DNA from: CAVVEC01 sp963770485
GTDB lineage: Bacteria; Acidobacteriota; Terriglobia; Terriglobales; Acidobacteriaceae
Direction of reading: 5' to 3'
Length of the DNA: 64,000 bases
Assembly (NCBI GenBank): GCA_963770485.1
Contig: CAVYPX010000018.1
Span: 1 to 64,000, forward strand
This document shows positions 1-8,643 of the stretch, piece by piece. The position numbers were made by a program, and so were the translations under genes. The notes below the pieces were generated by a model. The model saw only the letters and a list, made by a program, of their open reading frames with translations, was not told the origin of the DNA and did no database searches. Within the stretch, counting starts at the first letter, position 1. Every line of letters begins with the position of its first letter.

Positions 1-301
1 CTGCCATAACAGCAATGCCCGTTCCGGCGGCAACACCAGCGAGCGCCTTTTTTGCGCCGGGCTCGCCGTGCGCGAATCCGTAGCCCCCGATGACGATTGC
101 AACCAGACTTGCAACCTTCGCAATGGTGCCAGTGAAAAGGCTTTGGATGGCGTTGAAGCCGGTGTCGAACGGTGAACCCTGTGCCGTCGCGGCCACCGGC
201 ATCAAAAGAAGAAGAGCAAAAACAGCGGCGGTTGGATGCGTCCACTTCGACCGAAGAAGCAGCTGGAATTGGCGGATCAGATAAACTTGGAACCGTAGCA
301 T
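1..301 (-). CDS. TrbC/VirB2-family conjugative pilin, partial (cut by left edge)
   Basis: The minus strand codes for at least 100 residues from an ATG at 301 and runs off the left edge. A GGAGG lies 5 nt upstream of the ATG. The N-terminus is basic, then a hydrophobic stretch ends in VAATAQG, which looks like a signal peptidase site at about residue 41. The mature part starts GSPFDTGFNAIQSLF and is followed by a hydrophobic helix (VASLVAIVIGGYGFAHGEPG) and the start of a second one. Long signal peptide, two helices and a GGYGFAHGEPGAKK loop fit TrbC/VirB2, the major pilin of type IV secretion and conjugation systems. It would sit in the inner membrane before pilus assembly. Further conjugation genes would be expected just left of the window. 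It supports a conjugative or integrative element at this end. Confidence 0.82.
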   Translation of the reverse strand, partial: MLRFQVYLIRQFQLLLRSKWTHPTAAVFALLLLMPVAATAQGSPFDTGFNAIQSLFTGTIAKVASLVAIVIGGYGFAHGEPGAKKALAGVAAGTGIAVMA

Positions 302-534
302 ATGCACCTCCGGCAGCACCTCTAATCGTCTGCTGTTGGCGCAAAGCTAACCCCACTCAATCACGCTGTCCAATGAATGTTCGGCGGAAAGCTATTCCCG
401 GCAGGAATGGCTGGGGAGAATTAGGGTGATTGGTCTCCGGGACGGTCGATGCACTTTCGGATTACGTCGTGAGAAGACCTGCGTGCCGGCTCTTGTGGTC
501 TGCTACTATCAAGCCCTAGAAGCCATGCGGTGAA

Positions 535-1380
535 ATGGCCTTATACAAATATCTGACCCCTGCTCGCCTCGACGTCCTCGAACGCCGCAGGATCCGGTTT
601 ACTCAACCTGCTGCATTCAACGATCCATTCGAATTCAAGCCATATATCGAATCCGCTGCCTCGCAGGAGCACCTCAGCGAGTACCTAGAGCAGAACTTTG
701 ATGAGATTCTACGGCGGGAGTTGAAAGAGTATCCGATATTGAGCAAACTCCTGCCAGGAGAGAGCGCTGTTGACCTGCTGCGTCCATTAAAATCGTCCAT
801 TCCTGGTCTCTTTCAGCTGCTGCAGCCCCAATTCCTGCCCGGTGTGTCAGCGGCGATCAACTCGTCGCTCAACGTAAACGTCGGAGTCCTTTGTCTTGCC
901 GAAATTCGTGACTCGCTTCTGATGTGGGGGCATTACACAGACAACCACGAAGGGTTCGTGATCGGGTTTGACCAGAACCATCCGTTTTTCTCCGTTCGAC
1001 GAGGGCCCGAAGACGAATTTGGCTTCTTGCGGCAGGTAAAGTACTGTCGCAACCGCCCGAGAGTCACGTTGGCCAATACCACAGGCACGGAGTGGTTTGA
1101 GACAAAATCCGATGAGTGGGCTTACGAGAAGGAGTGGCGCATGCTGCGGGTACTGGAGGGTGCCGAAGCTCGGCTAGAAGCCATACCGCACCCAATATGC
1201 CTCTTCAGTTTTCCGGCAGACGCCGTTGTCGAGATAATAGCCGGATTAAGATGCCCGCTGGAGCTTCGTGATCGACTGAGAACCCTGTCCAAGGCCTATC
1301 CTAGGGCGAAGGTATTTCAGGCTCAAGAACACTCGTCCGAATACGCTCTTTCCATAACAGCCGACTCGGGGATTTCCTGA
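535..1380 (+). CDS. DUF2971 domain-containing protein
   Basis: This 281-residue cytoplasmic protein has no signal peptide or membrane segment. It begins MALYKYLTPARLDVLERRRI, followed by RFTQPAAFNDPFEF, the typical opening of DUF2971 proteins. Later blocks include LCLAEIRDSLLMWGHYTDNH (about residues 119-139) and DEWAYEKEWRMLR (about 197-209), both characteristic of the family. The molecular function of DUF2971 is not established; members are often found in mobile or defence-rich regions, and here the gene lies between a conjugation gene and an integrase. It starts at an ATG with only a weak purine-rich sequence before it. It stands alone on its strand, so it is probably element cargo. Confidence 0.85.
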   Translation: MALYKYLTPARLDVLERRRIRFTQPAAFNDPFEFKPYIESAASQEHLSEYLEQNFDEILRRELKEYPILSKLLPGESAVDLLRPLKSSIPGLFQLLQPQFLPGVSAAINSSLNVNVGVLCLAEIRDSLLMWGHYTDNHEGFVIGFDQNHPFFSVRRGPEDEFGFLRQVKYCRNRPRVTLANTTGTEWFETKSDEWAYEKEWRMLRVLEGAEARLEAIPHPICLFSFPADAVVEIIAGLRCPLELRDRLRTLSKAYPRAKVFQAQEHSSEYALSITADSGIS

Positions 1381-1521
1381 TTTAACCTATCGCGGGTTTG
1401 AGACGTACGTTGCGGGACGACTGACTTAGATTGTGAAAATAGTGAACGGAGGTATTTTCGATCTGTTCGCGAAATGGGGTCGATGTTTTTCGGAGTGGGT
1501 GGCGGCCTTTCAACAAGCAAA

Positions 1522-1541
1522 ATTGTACGATAATTGTACGA
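1522..1541 (+). repeat. Paired direct repeats ATTGTACGA, candidate integrase arm sites (left pair)
   Basis: Two copies of ATTGTACGA begin at 1522 and 1533, 11 bp apart, or about one helical turn. The same word occurs inverted, again twice and again 11 bp apart, at 1693-1711. The two pairs sit on either side of the att-like core at 1622-1646. Arm-type binding sites of tyrosine integrases are arranged like this. That role is inferred. Confidence 0.6.
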
Positions 1542-1621
1542 TGGACAGGCTTGTGTAGGCCTTTTGGCACTTTCGTCCCTTCGTTGAATCAGTAAGTTAC
1601 AGAATCTAAATGGGGATAAAA

Positions 1622-1646
1622 GGTTCGACTCCCGCCGCCTCCACCA
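1622..1646 (+). other. att core: 3' end of a tRNA/tmRNA gene, not an intact gene
   Basis: The 25 bp from 1622 to 1646 contain a T-loop (TTCGACT), the 3' half of a T stem (CCCGC), an acceptor strand (CGCCTCC) and ACCA. This is how a tRNA or, more likely, a tmRNA (ssrA) gene ends. The 5' half of the T stem should read GCGGG, but the sequence has AAAGG, so the copy is not a working gene. Integrating elements carry such 3'-end copies as the crossover core of att sites. An integrase gene starts 90 bp downstream. Confidence 0.72.
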
Positions 1647-1651
1647 TTATA

Positions 1652-1673
1652 AACTACTGATAATAAAGTAGTT
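1652..1673 (+). repeat. AT-rich inverted repeat next to the att core
   Basis: AACTACT (1652-1658) and AGTAGTT (1667-1673) are perfect inverted repeats around an 8-nt AT loop. It lies 5 bp after the CCA of the att core. It could be a protein site in the recombination complex or a weak transcription stop. I cannot tell which. Confidence 0.5.
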
Positions 1674-1692
1674 ATAAAACAGTAGAAAACAG

Positions 1693-1711
1693 CGTACAAT
1701 AAACGTACAAT
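1693..1711 (-). repeat. Paired repeats CGTACAAT, candidate integrase arm sites (right pair)
   Basis: CGTACAAT occurs at 1693-1700 and 1704-1711, 11 bp apart. It is the reverse complement of the left-pair word (ATTGTACG). The pair lies 46 bp right of the att core and 25 bp before the integrase start, so integrase binding here could also control its own gene. Confidence 0.6.
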
Positions 1712-1735
1712 GGATTCGGCAACGAGGCCGCTTCC

Positions 1736-2950
1736 ATGCTGTCCGTTTACTCCCGCCACTATCCTCCCTGCCCTTCCGACGACATCAACTACAAACGTTG
1801 CCGCTGCCCAAAGTGGATCAATGGCATTCTCGGATCGGATGGCCCCTTCATCCGTCGCAGCGCCAAGACCCGCAGTTGGGAAAAGGCTGAGGATTTCAAA
1901 CGCAAACTTGAAGAGGAATATGAGGCGAAGCAGCAAGGACTTGAAGAGGCCTCCCGGCCGAAGCCTGCTCTCGTAACCGTCAAAGAGGCCGTGTCACGTT
2001 TTCTGAACAGCAAGCGCAACGAGAATCTGGCCGACTCGACTCTCGATAAGCTGACAACGATCTTCGAGAAGCAGCTCCTCGGTTGGACCACTTCAGTTGG
2101 GTTTATACACATCACTGACATTACGACTGCCGATCTCGAAGGATTCCGTGACACATGGACCGATGGCGCCCTTGCAAAGAAAAAGAAACAAGAACGGTTG
2201 ATCGGATTCTTCTACTACTGCCTGCGACTCGGCTGGATCAAGTCCAATCCCGCTGTTCTGTTAGGCCGAATCAGAGCAGACGGGCCTCCTACCGACTACT
2301 TCCCTGCGCATGAATTCGACAAGATAATGGATGCAACGTACATCTATCAGCCGAGGGGCTGGGTGGAATGCCGGAACCAAGCGACGCGGCTTCGCATTCT
2401 TACATGGCTGATGCGCTGGAGTGGACTTGCAATTGGGGATGCCGTGACTTTGGAGAGGCGGCGTCTGAACGAGAATGGCGAGTTGTTCCTATATCGCGCA
2501 AAAACCGGCAGTCCTGTTTACGTTCCACTACCTCCGGATGTGGCAGAGGCATTGAGAAATATTCCGCCAGGCCCCAGTCCCAATCCGCGATATTTCTTCT
2601 GGTCTGGCAACGGTTCACCGAAGTCGGTAGTTGGCAATTGGCAGCGGAGTTTCCGACGCCTCTTCAAAATCGCAGACTTGCGCAGCGACGACGGATCGTC
2701 CAAGCGTTGCCATCCGCACATGTTTCGGGACACATTCGCGGTCGAGATGCTGCTTGCCGGAGTCCCACTGGAACAGGTCTCGATGTTGCTTGGTCATAAG
2801 AGCGTGAAGATCACAGAGAAGCACTACGCGCCATGGGTTAAGGCGCGGCAGGAGCAGCTTGCGGTCAACGTCCGAAAGTCTTGGACTGTACTTGATGCGG
2901 GCAACCAAACGGGAAAACGCAAATCGCCGAAGCGCGCGAAAAGTGCCTGA
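1736..2950 (+). CDS. Tyrosine recombinase/integrase (phage integrase family)
   Basis: A 404-residue site-specific recombinase. An N-terminal part with a Cys-rich stretch (CPSDDINYKRCRCPKW, about residues 12-27) resembles a small zinc-binding or arm-binding region. A core-binding SAM-like domain spans about 80-180 and the catalytic domain about 190-370. The catalytic set is complete: Arg227 (LMRWSGLAIGD), Lys256 (YRAKTGSP), His328 and Arg331 (HPHMFRDTFA), His354 (LLGHKS) and Tyr364 (EKHYAPW), which attacks the DNA. The C-terminus is Lys/Arg-rich. It should catalyse integration and excision of the mobile element whose att-like core lies at 1622-1646. The ATG at 1736 has no strong ribosome binding site, so an alternative start is possible. 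Confidence 0.92.
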   Translation: MLSVYSRHYPPCPSDDINYKRCRCPKWINGILGSDGPFIRRSAKTRSWEKAEDFKRKLEEEYEAKQQGLEEASRPKPALVTVKEAVSRFLNSKRNENLADSTLDKLTTIFEKQLLGWTTSVGFIHITDITTADLEGFRDTWTDGALAKKKKQERLIGFFYYCLRLGWIKSNPAVLLGRIRADGPPTDYFPAHEFDKIMDATYIYQPRGWVECRNQATRLRILTWLMRWSGLAIGDAVTLERRRLNENGELFLYRAKTGSPVYVPLPPDVAEALRNIPPGPSPNPRYFFWSGNGSPKSVVGNWQRSFRRLFKIADLRSDDGSSKRCHPHMFRDTFAVEMLLAGVPLEQVSMLLGHKSVKITEKHYAPWVKARQEQLAVNVRKSWTVLDAGNQTGKRKSPKRAKSA

Positions 2951-2986
2951 CGGGGATTGCTCCGTCTTCTGCCGGGTAGTTGATCT

Positions 2987-3277
2987 CTAGCTTGCTCTGC
3001 GTAGCCTTCGATGAACGCGGTGAAGGACCGTCTCAGGCACCCGCAGTGTCCTGTATCCGCGCTTGTGCAACCTTTCTTCTGTGCTCCAGTGAATCACGCC
3101 TGGTTCCCTTTCAAGTATTTTGCGAACGGTCTTCTCGCTGAGTGCCCAGAGCTCGGCGATCTCGATGATTGAGTAGTGCTTCTCGCGAACTAGTTCAATC
3201 GCCGGCCCAGCCGAAGGGCCGGAAACCGTGTGGAGGGCGTGGGAGGACTCGGCTGGCTTTCGAACGAATTCAGACAT
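2987..3277 (-). CDS. Small helix-turn-helix DNA-binding protein (excisionase-like)
   Basis: About 96 residues, from an ATG at 3277 with GGAG 7 nt upstream. An in-frame ATG at 3358 would give 123 residues. The centre reads YSIIEIAELWALSEKTVRKI, a winged or MerR/Xis-like helix-turn-helix, followed by a basic stretch (KRGYRTLRVPETVLHRVHRR) that would be the wing. Proteins like this read DNA and act as excisionases or small regulators. It is convergent with the integrase, 36 bp from its end, which fits a recombination directionality factor, but a plain regulator is equally possible. A weak inverted repeat (GACGG/CCGTC) lies between the two genes. Confidence 0.7.
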   Translation of the reverse strand: MSEFVRKPAESSHALHTVSGPSAGPAIELVREKHYSIIEIAELWALSEKTVRKILEREPGVIHWSTEERLHKRGYRTLRVPETVLHRVHRRLRRAS

Positions 3278-3552
3278 GGCATGACTCCAACCGCTGCTGC
3301 GTTGTTTACCAACTTGATTCCGGCCGCTCCGATTGTCCAATGAATTCTCAGCCGACATCCATTCTCAACGGGAATAGATGGCTGAAAACAGCCACTCGCA
3401 GAGTCGCTTTGTGCGGGTCTTTCGGGTTGGCGATTGAGACCACCAATGCAGACTTCTTCCCTGCATGTGGCGAGTAATCCCTAACTGAAATCACAACAAT
3501 CGCTGGATGTCTAATCGAGGTCGTCTCGGCGGCTAAACTCGGATTGTCGTGA

Positions 3553-4545
3553 TCAGCCGCGAGTCTGCGGATTTGCCTTTTTCATGGCGACTACTCGGGC
3601 TGACACGGGCGATCCGATTGGCTTTGGCGGACGCCGCTGATCTGCATATCTGCGGAGGAAGGACCGCACGAATTCGTTCGTCAATCGTGAATCGTCGTCT
3701 TTTCTCATAATCACACACGTTTGGAAACACAATGAGGCATCAGAAAGCGGCCTTACAACTACACCTTCGGCGCGAAAGCCAAGGGCCGTAGGTTTCGTGA
3801 GAATGGCCACCCCGACGTGCTCAGATACCAGGTGAACCGCTTCTTGCGGGGTAATGATGTCGTGCCCGCGTTTCGGAGTGATTCCCTCACGTCGAGCCGC
3901 ATCCATGATTGCGTCGTGAACGATGGGGTGAACTCGGCGCGTGAACAGAATCCATTCATCTTTTGCCAAGTCCTGGAGCACGAGTTGTTCCTTTTCAGCG
4001 GCCGCGTGGCCTTCCGGAAGGACCGCATAGAGCGGCGTCAGAACGAATGGTGAAACCTCGATCTGAGAGTCCTTTGGCGGCGCCGTCACAAGGGCCAGGT
4101 TTAGTTCACCTGCTAGAACACTCCGGACCAACTCGATTGAGAACTGACTGATTAGTCGAATGGCGAGATTAGGGTACAGGGGGAGACGAACCGCAAGAAG
4201 GTCCGAAACCCAGGCTTGGTCTGCCTCATGCGAGTGCCCAATCGTCAAAACATTATCTGCTCCGTCATGGGCGGTACGAGCCAGATGAAAAGCCCGCTCT
4301 ATATGTAACAGAGAAGATCGTGCCTCTGCGACAAAGACTTGCCCAGCATCGGTGAGTTCAACACGCACAACCCGTCGATTGTCACGAGTGAACAAACGAA
4401 ATCTGAGCTGCTTTTCAATCTCAGTGATCTGTCTGCTGAGCGCAGATTGGGTAAGGTTCAATCTGAGGGCAGCCTTGGTAAAGTGCAGTTCTTCGCCCAA
4501 GGCAATGACGGCGTGCAAGTGGCGTACTTCGACGTTGGGAAACAC
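3553..4545 (-). CDS. LysR-family transcriptional regulator
   Basis: About 330 residues from a GTG at 4545, close to the usual LysR length of 300. The frame stays open upstream to 4854, but that extension has no LysR character. After the start comes VEVRHLHAVIALGEELHF and the winged helix-turn-helix (KAALRLNLTQSALSRQITEI, about residues 22-41). The C-terminal two-lobe substrate-binding domain follows from about residue 95. LysR proteins bind a small inducer and usually control a neighbouring gene. No obvious target lies divergent to it within 700 bp, so its regulon is unknown. The C-terminus is slightly longer than usual and basic. Confidence 0.9.
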   Translation of the reverse strand: MFPNVEVRHLHAVIALGEELHFTKAALRLNLTQSALSRQITEIEKQLRFRLFTRDNRRVVRVELTDAGQVFVAEARSSLLHIERAFHLARTAHDGADNVLTIGHSHEADQAWVSDLLAVRLPLYPNLAIRLISQFSIELVRSVLAGELNLALVTAPPKDSQIEVSPFVLTPLYAVLPEGHAAAEKEQLVLQDLAKDEWILFTRRVHPIVHDAIMDAARREGITPKRGHDIITPQEAVHLVSEHVGVAILTKPTALGFRAEGVVVRPLSDASLCFQTCVIMRKDDDSRLTNEFVRSFLRRYADQRRPPKPIGSPVSARVVAMKKANPQTRG

Positions 4546-5283
4546 TGCTCCAACCCCCGCCCAAGAGTTCGGTGAGACCAGGAATTTCGTTCTGCCATTT
4601 GTGCGAAGCGACGAGTAGCTTAAGAGCTTGGAACCCGGCCGTCTCTGTAAAGTTTCTTGATGGGCTAGAAAAAGTTTTGATACCTTGCATTTGAAAGCCG
4701 CTCTAGACTGGGGTTTTCGGGCGTTGTGCACTTGTACCGCGTCGCACTTTACCGGCTGGCGCCTAGCTGGTAGACCGTTCCGACCACAGGAGAGTGAGTG
4801 CCTAGAGCGCTTCCGGGACAGGGCAGCTACGACGTGTAACTTATTGGATTTCAATGGTACTGACAGCCCGTTCTTGATCCTTTAAGGAAGTCCTTGATCC
4901 TGGCTATTGGGCATTAATCGGACCTGGATTTGGAGGGTTGCCGGATTCCGACGATCTCCTCGAACGCGGAGCGAAGACCGCCCTATCAGTCAACAAGGGC
5001 TGTATCAGTACTAAATCGACGGACGAACCGACAACTTCCGGATTGGCCGTAGCTCGGGCACAATGCCTCCTTTGCGCTCGCAACCCCGACCGCCTTCGGA
5101 ACAATCTACGGCAGTTTGCCGATCGTCCCAAGGTGCTGCGAATTATCTCGTTGTTGTGTTCGACTTGCTTCAGAGTGGTCGGCCAACAGAGAGGATCTCC
5201 GAGCGGCGCATGATCCGCTCACGCAAGTGTTCAATGCAGTAATACGATTGCCACCTGCGCCATTCTTCCGATCCAGTTGCGAC
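4546..5283. other. Non-coding gap, nothing recognised
   Basis: About 740 bp lie between the LysR start and the next supported gene. Several short open frames exist on both strands, but none has family features or a good ribosome binding site. I see no RNA gene or repeat here. Confidence 0.5.
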
Positions 5284-5487
5284 CTAGGTGCCGTCCTCAG
5301 GTTGGCACGTGTGCCTATCAAACTGTTGTTGGAGATTGGCCTGGGCGTCGACGGTTCGACTGAGCGCACTCATCGGGACTTTGAATTCCCGGCTGCAAAA
5401 TGTGCAGACTGCGACGACAGCGGTAGAGCTAAGCCACTTGACAACTCTAAGACTGCGCTTTTTCGACGAGTTGTTCTTCGCAAGCAT
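5284..5487 (-). CDS. Small zinc-ribbon-like hypothetical protein
   Basis: A 67-residue frame starting MLAKNNSSKKRSLRVVKW. It carries CTFCSREFKVP at about residues 28-38 and ends with QQFDRHTCQPEDGT. The CxxC near the start and the HxC near the end could bind zinc, and the spacing resembles small acidobacterial proteins with a Cys pair followed by a helix. The start at 5487 has no clear ribosome binding site. Its function is unknown and it may be misread, but composition and the paired Cys/His residues argue for a real gene. Confidence 0.5.
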   Translation of the reverse strand: MLAKNNSSKKRSLRVVKWLSSTAVVAVCTFCSREFKVPMSALSRTVDAQANLQQQFDRHTCQPEDGT

Positions 5488-5566
5488 AGGACTTGAGAGT
5501 TACGCGCCATCCAGGAATGCATTCAATTTAGGTTCCAGTTCCACTTGTTTTGGACTGTCTTTTTGA

Positions 5567-5668
5567 TTATGAGCGGGCCTTTTTCTTCTTGGCGGCCCGG
5601 TGTCTCTTAACGGCGGCTTTGGCGCGTGCGATTGTGGTTCGTCCGAAATTGATTTTCTTCAGAGCCAT
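5567..5668 (-). CDS. Very small, strongly basic peptide (33 residues)
   Basis: An ATG at 5668 opens a 33-residue frame, MALKKINFGRTTIARAKAAV followed by KRHRAAKKKKARS. Fifteen residues are Lys, Arg or His, and none is acidic. The Ala/Lys-rich tail resembles histone-like or nucleic-acid-binding peptides. The ribosome binding site is weak. It lies 79 bp upstream of the zinc-ribbon-like gene on the same strand. I do not recognise a family; the biased composition is the main support. Confidence 0.4.
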   Translation of the reverse strand: MALKKINFGRTTIARAKAAVKRHRAAKKKKARS

Positions 5669-5911
5669 GCCCACAATTTGCCACAGACTAGGAAATCTTT
5701 GCAACCATAGGGAAATCGGGGCACAGAATGCGCCTCCTGAACGGTAGTAAACGGAGGATATGCGAAAGCGCCTTATCGATTCGACCCCGGAGAGTATTCG
5801 GACTGGCGGCGCGGGTTGGTTAGGTATCGAGAGTGCAGCTGTCTCGATCTCCGCGAAATCGGCGCCCGGAGATCTTCCGCCCGACCACGCGTCACGGTTC
5901 TCTCCGCCTGC

Positions 5912-7288
5912 TTAACGCGGCGCGACAACTGTCTCCGGTTCGATTTCCAGTGCGCCGCCATGGATAGCGACTTCTTTATTGAAGCTAAAGTCAGTGGGAG
6001 CGGTACCGGTGATAAGCCGTGCTCCACGACTGAACGTCAAGTCTTCGAACGCCCATTGCATGAAAACCAAAAGCCGATTCCGGAAGGTTACGAGATTCAT
6101 CACGTGCATACAGGCCCACACGATCCAGGCAAGCAAGCCTGAGAGATGAACCCCGGAGGCATTAGCCACTGCTGCCCAGCGTCCGATCACTGCAAGTGAG
6201 CCCTTGTCGGAGTACTGAAAGGGAGCGAGTTCCGGCTGACATTTCACTTTGCACAAGATTGCCTTGGCCGCATACCGCCCTCCTTGCACGGCCACTTGCG
6301 TCACTCCCGGCAAGGGTTTTCCCTGCGCGCCGACAGAGCAGGCAAGATCCCCGATGACATAGATATCAGGATAGTTCGGAATCGTCAGGTCAGGTTTTAC
6401 CTTGACTCTTCCTGCTTTGTCAGTTTCAGCATTCGTGCGGTGAGCGAGAATTTGTCCAAGCGAAGAGGCCTTAATGCCACCTGCCCAAATCACTGTCTTC
6501 GCAGCGATGTGATCCAGATTCCCTTCGCTCTCAAGTGTCAGTCCTTCCTTATTTATGTTCTTCACCATCACGCCGCACTTTACCGTCACCCCAAGTTTCA
6601 CAAGAGACCGAGTCGCCTTCTCGGCCAAGTCTTCTGGAAACGACGTGAGCACTCTGGGAGCTCCGTCCAGCAAAATGACTTGGCTGTCTTCCGGACGAAT
6701 GGAGCGAAAATCATTCTTGAGCGTTTGTCGTGCGATCTCGGCAATCGCTCCAGCAAGTTCCACGCCGGTCGGACCAGCGCCGACGACTACAAACGTTAGC
6801 CACGGCTGGCGCTGAATTGAATCCGAGATCCGCTCTGCAACCTCGAATGCGTAGAGAACTTTATGTCGGACGAGCGTGGCTTCTTCGACCCTCTTCAAAC
6901 CTGGCGCCCATTCCGGCCACTCTTCATTCCCGAAGTACGAAGTTTGCGAGCCGGTTGCGACGATTAGCGAGTCGTAGGGGAGAACTGCGCCATCAGCTAG
7001 GACTACCTGCTTCGAATCAGCGTCAACGTCCTCCACCGAACCCAGAAGGACACGGGTATTCTTTTGCTTGCTGAGCACGCTTCGCAGTGGGGCTGAAATC
7101 TGTCCGGGCGACAGTGAGCCGGCCGCAACTTGACCAAGAAGGGGCTGATAAAGATGGTAATTACGACGATCGATTAAGGTCACGTCAAACAAGTCTGACT
7201 TCAGCGTCTGGGCGGCACGAAGCCCGCCAAACCCGCCTCCGACTATGATCACTCGCCACGGACGATTCCCCGATATTTCTCGTTTCAT
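5912..7288 (-). CDS. Type II NADH dehydrogenase (NDH-2), FAD-dependent
   Basis: About 458 residues from an ATG at 7288 with GGAG upstream. The frame is open further up, but the Rossmann fold begins here. The first dinucleotide motif is GGGFGGL (residues 17-23) and binds FAD; the second, GAGPTGVELAG (170-180), binds NADH. YHLYQPLLGQVAAGSLSPGQ (44-63) and the C-terminal YVIGDLA region are typical of NDH-2. A hydrophobic C-terminal segment (LSGLLAWIVWACMHVMNLVT) would hold it to the cytoplasmic face of the membrane. It passes electrons from NADH to quinone without pumping protons. It is the last gene of the seven-gene minus-strand cluster that also holds a tyrosinase-like enzyme, so a link to quinone chemistry is plausible but not shown. 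Confidence 0.9.
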   Translation of the reverse strand: MKREISGNRPWRVIIVGGGFGGLRAAQTLKSDLFDVTLIDRRNYHLYQPLLGQVAAGSLSPGQISAPLRSVLSKQKNTRVLLGSVEDVDADSKQVVLADGAVLPYDSLIVATGSQTSYFGNEEWPEWAPGLKRVEEATLVRHKVLYAFEVAERISDSIQRQPWLTFVVVGAGPTGVELAGAIAEIARQTLKNDFRSIRPEDSQVILLDGAPRVLTSFPEDLAEKATRSLVKLGVTVKCGVMVKNINKEGLTLESEGNLDHIAAKTVIWAGGIKASSLGQILAHRTNAETDKAGRVKVKPDLTIPNYPDIYVIGDLACSVGAQGKPLPGVTQVAVQGGRYAAKAILCKVKCQPELAPFQYSDKGSLAVIGRWAAVANASGVHLSGLLAWIVWACMHVMNLVTFRNRLLVFMQWAFEDLTFSRGARLITGTAPTDFSFNKEVAIHGGALEIEPETVVAPR

Positions 7289-7365
7289 ACATGTCTCCGT
7301 TCTGTTCACATCCTCAGAAATTAGAAGTTGATGCCGTGCGCCCAGCATGGCCGTATTCCGCCGCA

Positions 7366-8271
7366 TCACTTGCGTCCGATCAATGCCGGAAGAATCGGAG
7401 TTATCTGGAGCTGAAGATTCCATTTCGGACCATTGACTTGTGGACGCACGGCGTAATATTGGGCCTGCACGTCGAACTTCACCGGCAAGGGCCCGAGTTT
7501 GCGCAGCTTTCCGACTTGCAAGCCCACCGGAAATGCCAGTTTGTTACCTCTCGGCGCTTCCCAGTCCACAGACATACTGGGATTTGTTCCCACGCTCCAT
7601 CCATTTGAGTACACGTGGACAAAGGCGTAGTACAACAACATATGGCTGGTCTTTCGACCGTCACCGCCGACCGAGAACCACTGTTGCGGAAACACGTAAG
7701 TTATAAAGTTTTTGCCTTGATACCCAACCGCAGCGGCGGGTCCGACTTGCCATTTGTTCTCGCCGATCAGAGAATTCGTTGCAGTCGGAAAGATAAACGA
7801 CGGGCCGGCAGCAAGCAGCCAGTTACCTACCAGCTTGGGGCCAGGCGATAGGGCAAGCGCGAGCACTGTATCGCCGAACGCTGTCACACGTTTGTCTTGT
7901 CCGGTTTGGTCGAGGAATGGCGTCGTGCTGAACATCTGTATTATCGGGCGCGTGATCAGGTTCCAGTCATCACTCAGTTTCACCGACATTAGGGGCTGAA
8001 ACTGAAGATTGCTCTGGACTCGGTTTCCATTGTTCGCGGGCATCCCTATCCAGTTGGTATTCTGCTGAACCTGCATCAGCCAGGCGTTGGCTAGTGGATT
8101 AGCCGCTTGCTTGCTGGCCTCGGCGGCGGAGTCGTTCTCAGCCGCCGACGGCTCGTGAGCGGTCAATTCCTGTGCTTGCGCGATACCTGAGTTCAGGCAG
8201 GCGAAGATGAGTGCCACGGCGAGAATGGTCCTTATGATGAACCGGGCGAGTTGAACAACGCATACCATCAT
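7366..8271 (-). CDS. Exported outer-membrane transporter-like protein
   Basis: About 301 residues. An ATG pair at 8271/8268 follows GAGGGGAATC, a better ribosome binding site than that of the upstream ATG at 8283. The protein has a signal peptide (FIIRTILAVALIFACLNSG...AQAQ), a short Ala/Glu-rich region and then alternating amphipathic strands with many Trp, Tyr and Gly (NWLLAAGPSFIFPTATNSL, YALVHVYSNGWSVG-like stretches). This is the pattern of a beta-barrel outer-membrane protein of the group annotated as putative transporters in Acidobacteria and Bacteroidetes. The substrate is unknown. It lies 77 bp upstream of the NDH-2 gene. Confidence 0.75.
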   Translation of the reverse strand: MMVCVVQLARFIIRTILAVALIFACLNSGIAQAQELTAHEPSAAENDSAAEASKQAANPLANAWLMQVQQNTNWIGMPANNGNRVQSNLQFQPLMSVKLSDDWNLITRPIIQMFSTTPFLDQTGQDKRVTAFGDTVLALALSPGPKLVGNWLLAAGPSFIFPTATNSLIGENKWQVGPAAAVGYQGKNFITYVFPQQWFSVGGDGRKTSHMLLYYAFVHVYSNGWSVGTNPSMSVDWEAPRGNKLAFPVGLQVGKLRKLGPLPVKFDVQAQYYAVRPQVNGPKWNLQLQITPILPALIGRK

Positions 8272-8347
8272 GATTCCCCTCATTTCCGTGATTGACCCGA
8301 TGAACGATGGGCTCTCTTGCGCTTTGCCTTTTAGCTCTAGCCTTCGA

Positions 8348-8632
8348 CTACACGCCTTGGACAATTACTAGTTCCGAGTCAGCCGTGGCTTGGCGCAGCG
8401 CCTTTGGCTCGGCGTATTCTGGCGAAGCCCACCACTCTCGCGCATGCTCCATGCTGGGAAACTCGGCGATGATTAGCCGTTCGCGCGGCCACTCTCCCTC
8501 GAGAACAATGGGGCCGCCGCGCGCAACCAATCGGGCGCCATACTTCGCCATTGTTGGCAGCAGCATCCGTCTGTAATCCTCGAACCGAACCGCATCTTTG
8601 ACCGTAAGACTTGCAATGACATACACAGACAT
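8348..8632 (-). CDS. DUF1330 family protein
   Basis: A 94-residue protein with a ferredoxin-like dimeric alpha/beta-barrel pattern: MSVYVIASLTVKDAVRFEDY at the start, YGARLVARGGPIVLEGEW in the middle and EFPSMEHAREWWASPEY near residue 60, ending in VIVQGV. These are hallmarks of DUF1330, small cytoplasmic proteins related to antibiotic monooxygenase folds. No reaction is established for the family. It is 11 bp downstream of the next membrane-protein gene, so they are probably co-transcribed. Confidence 0.88.
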   Translation of the reverse strand: MSVYVIASLTVKDAVRFEDYRRMLLPTMAKYGARLVARGGPIVLEGEWPRERLIIAEFPSMEHAREWWASPEYAEPKALRQATADSELVIVQGV

Positions 8633-8643
8633 GTGTTCCTCCT

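Noticed and set aside
1622..1646. Complete tRNA or tmRNA gene
   Set aside because: Only the 3' 25 bp match; the 5' half of the T stem and all other arms are missing.
4938..5213. Open frames of about 90-130 codons between LysR and the small genes
   Set aside because: No family features, weak starts, and both strands give similar lengths; treated as chance.
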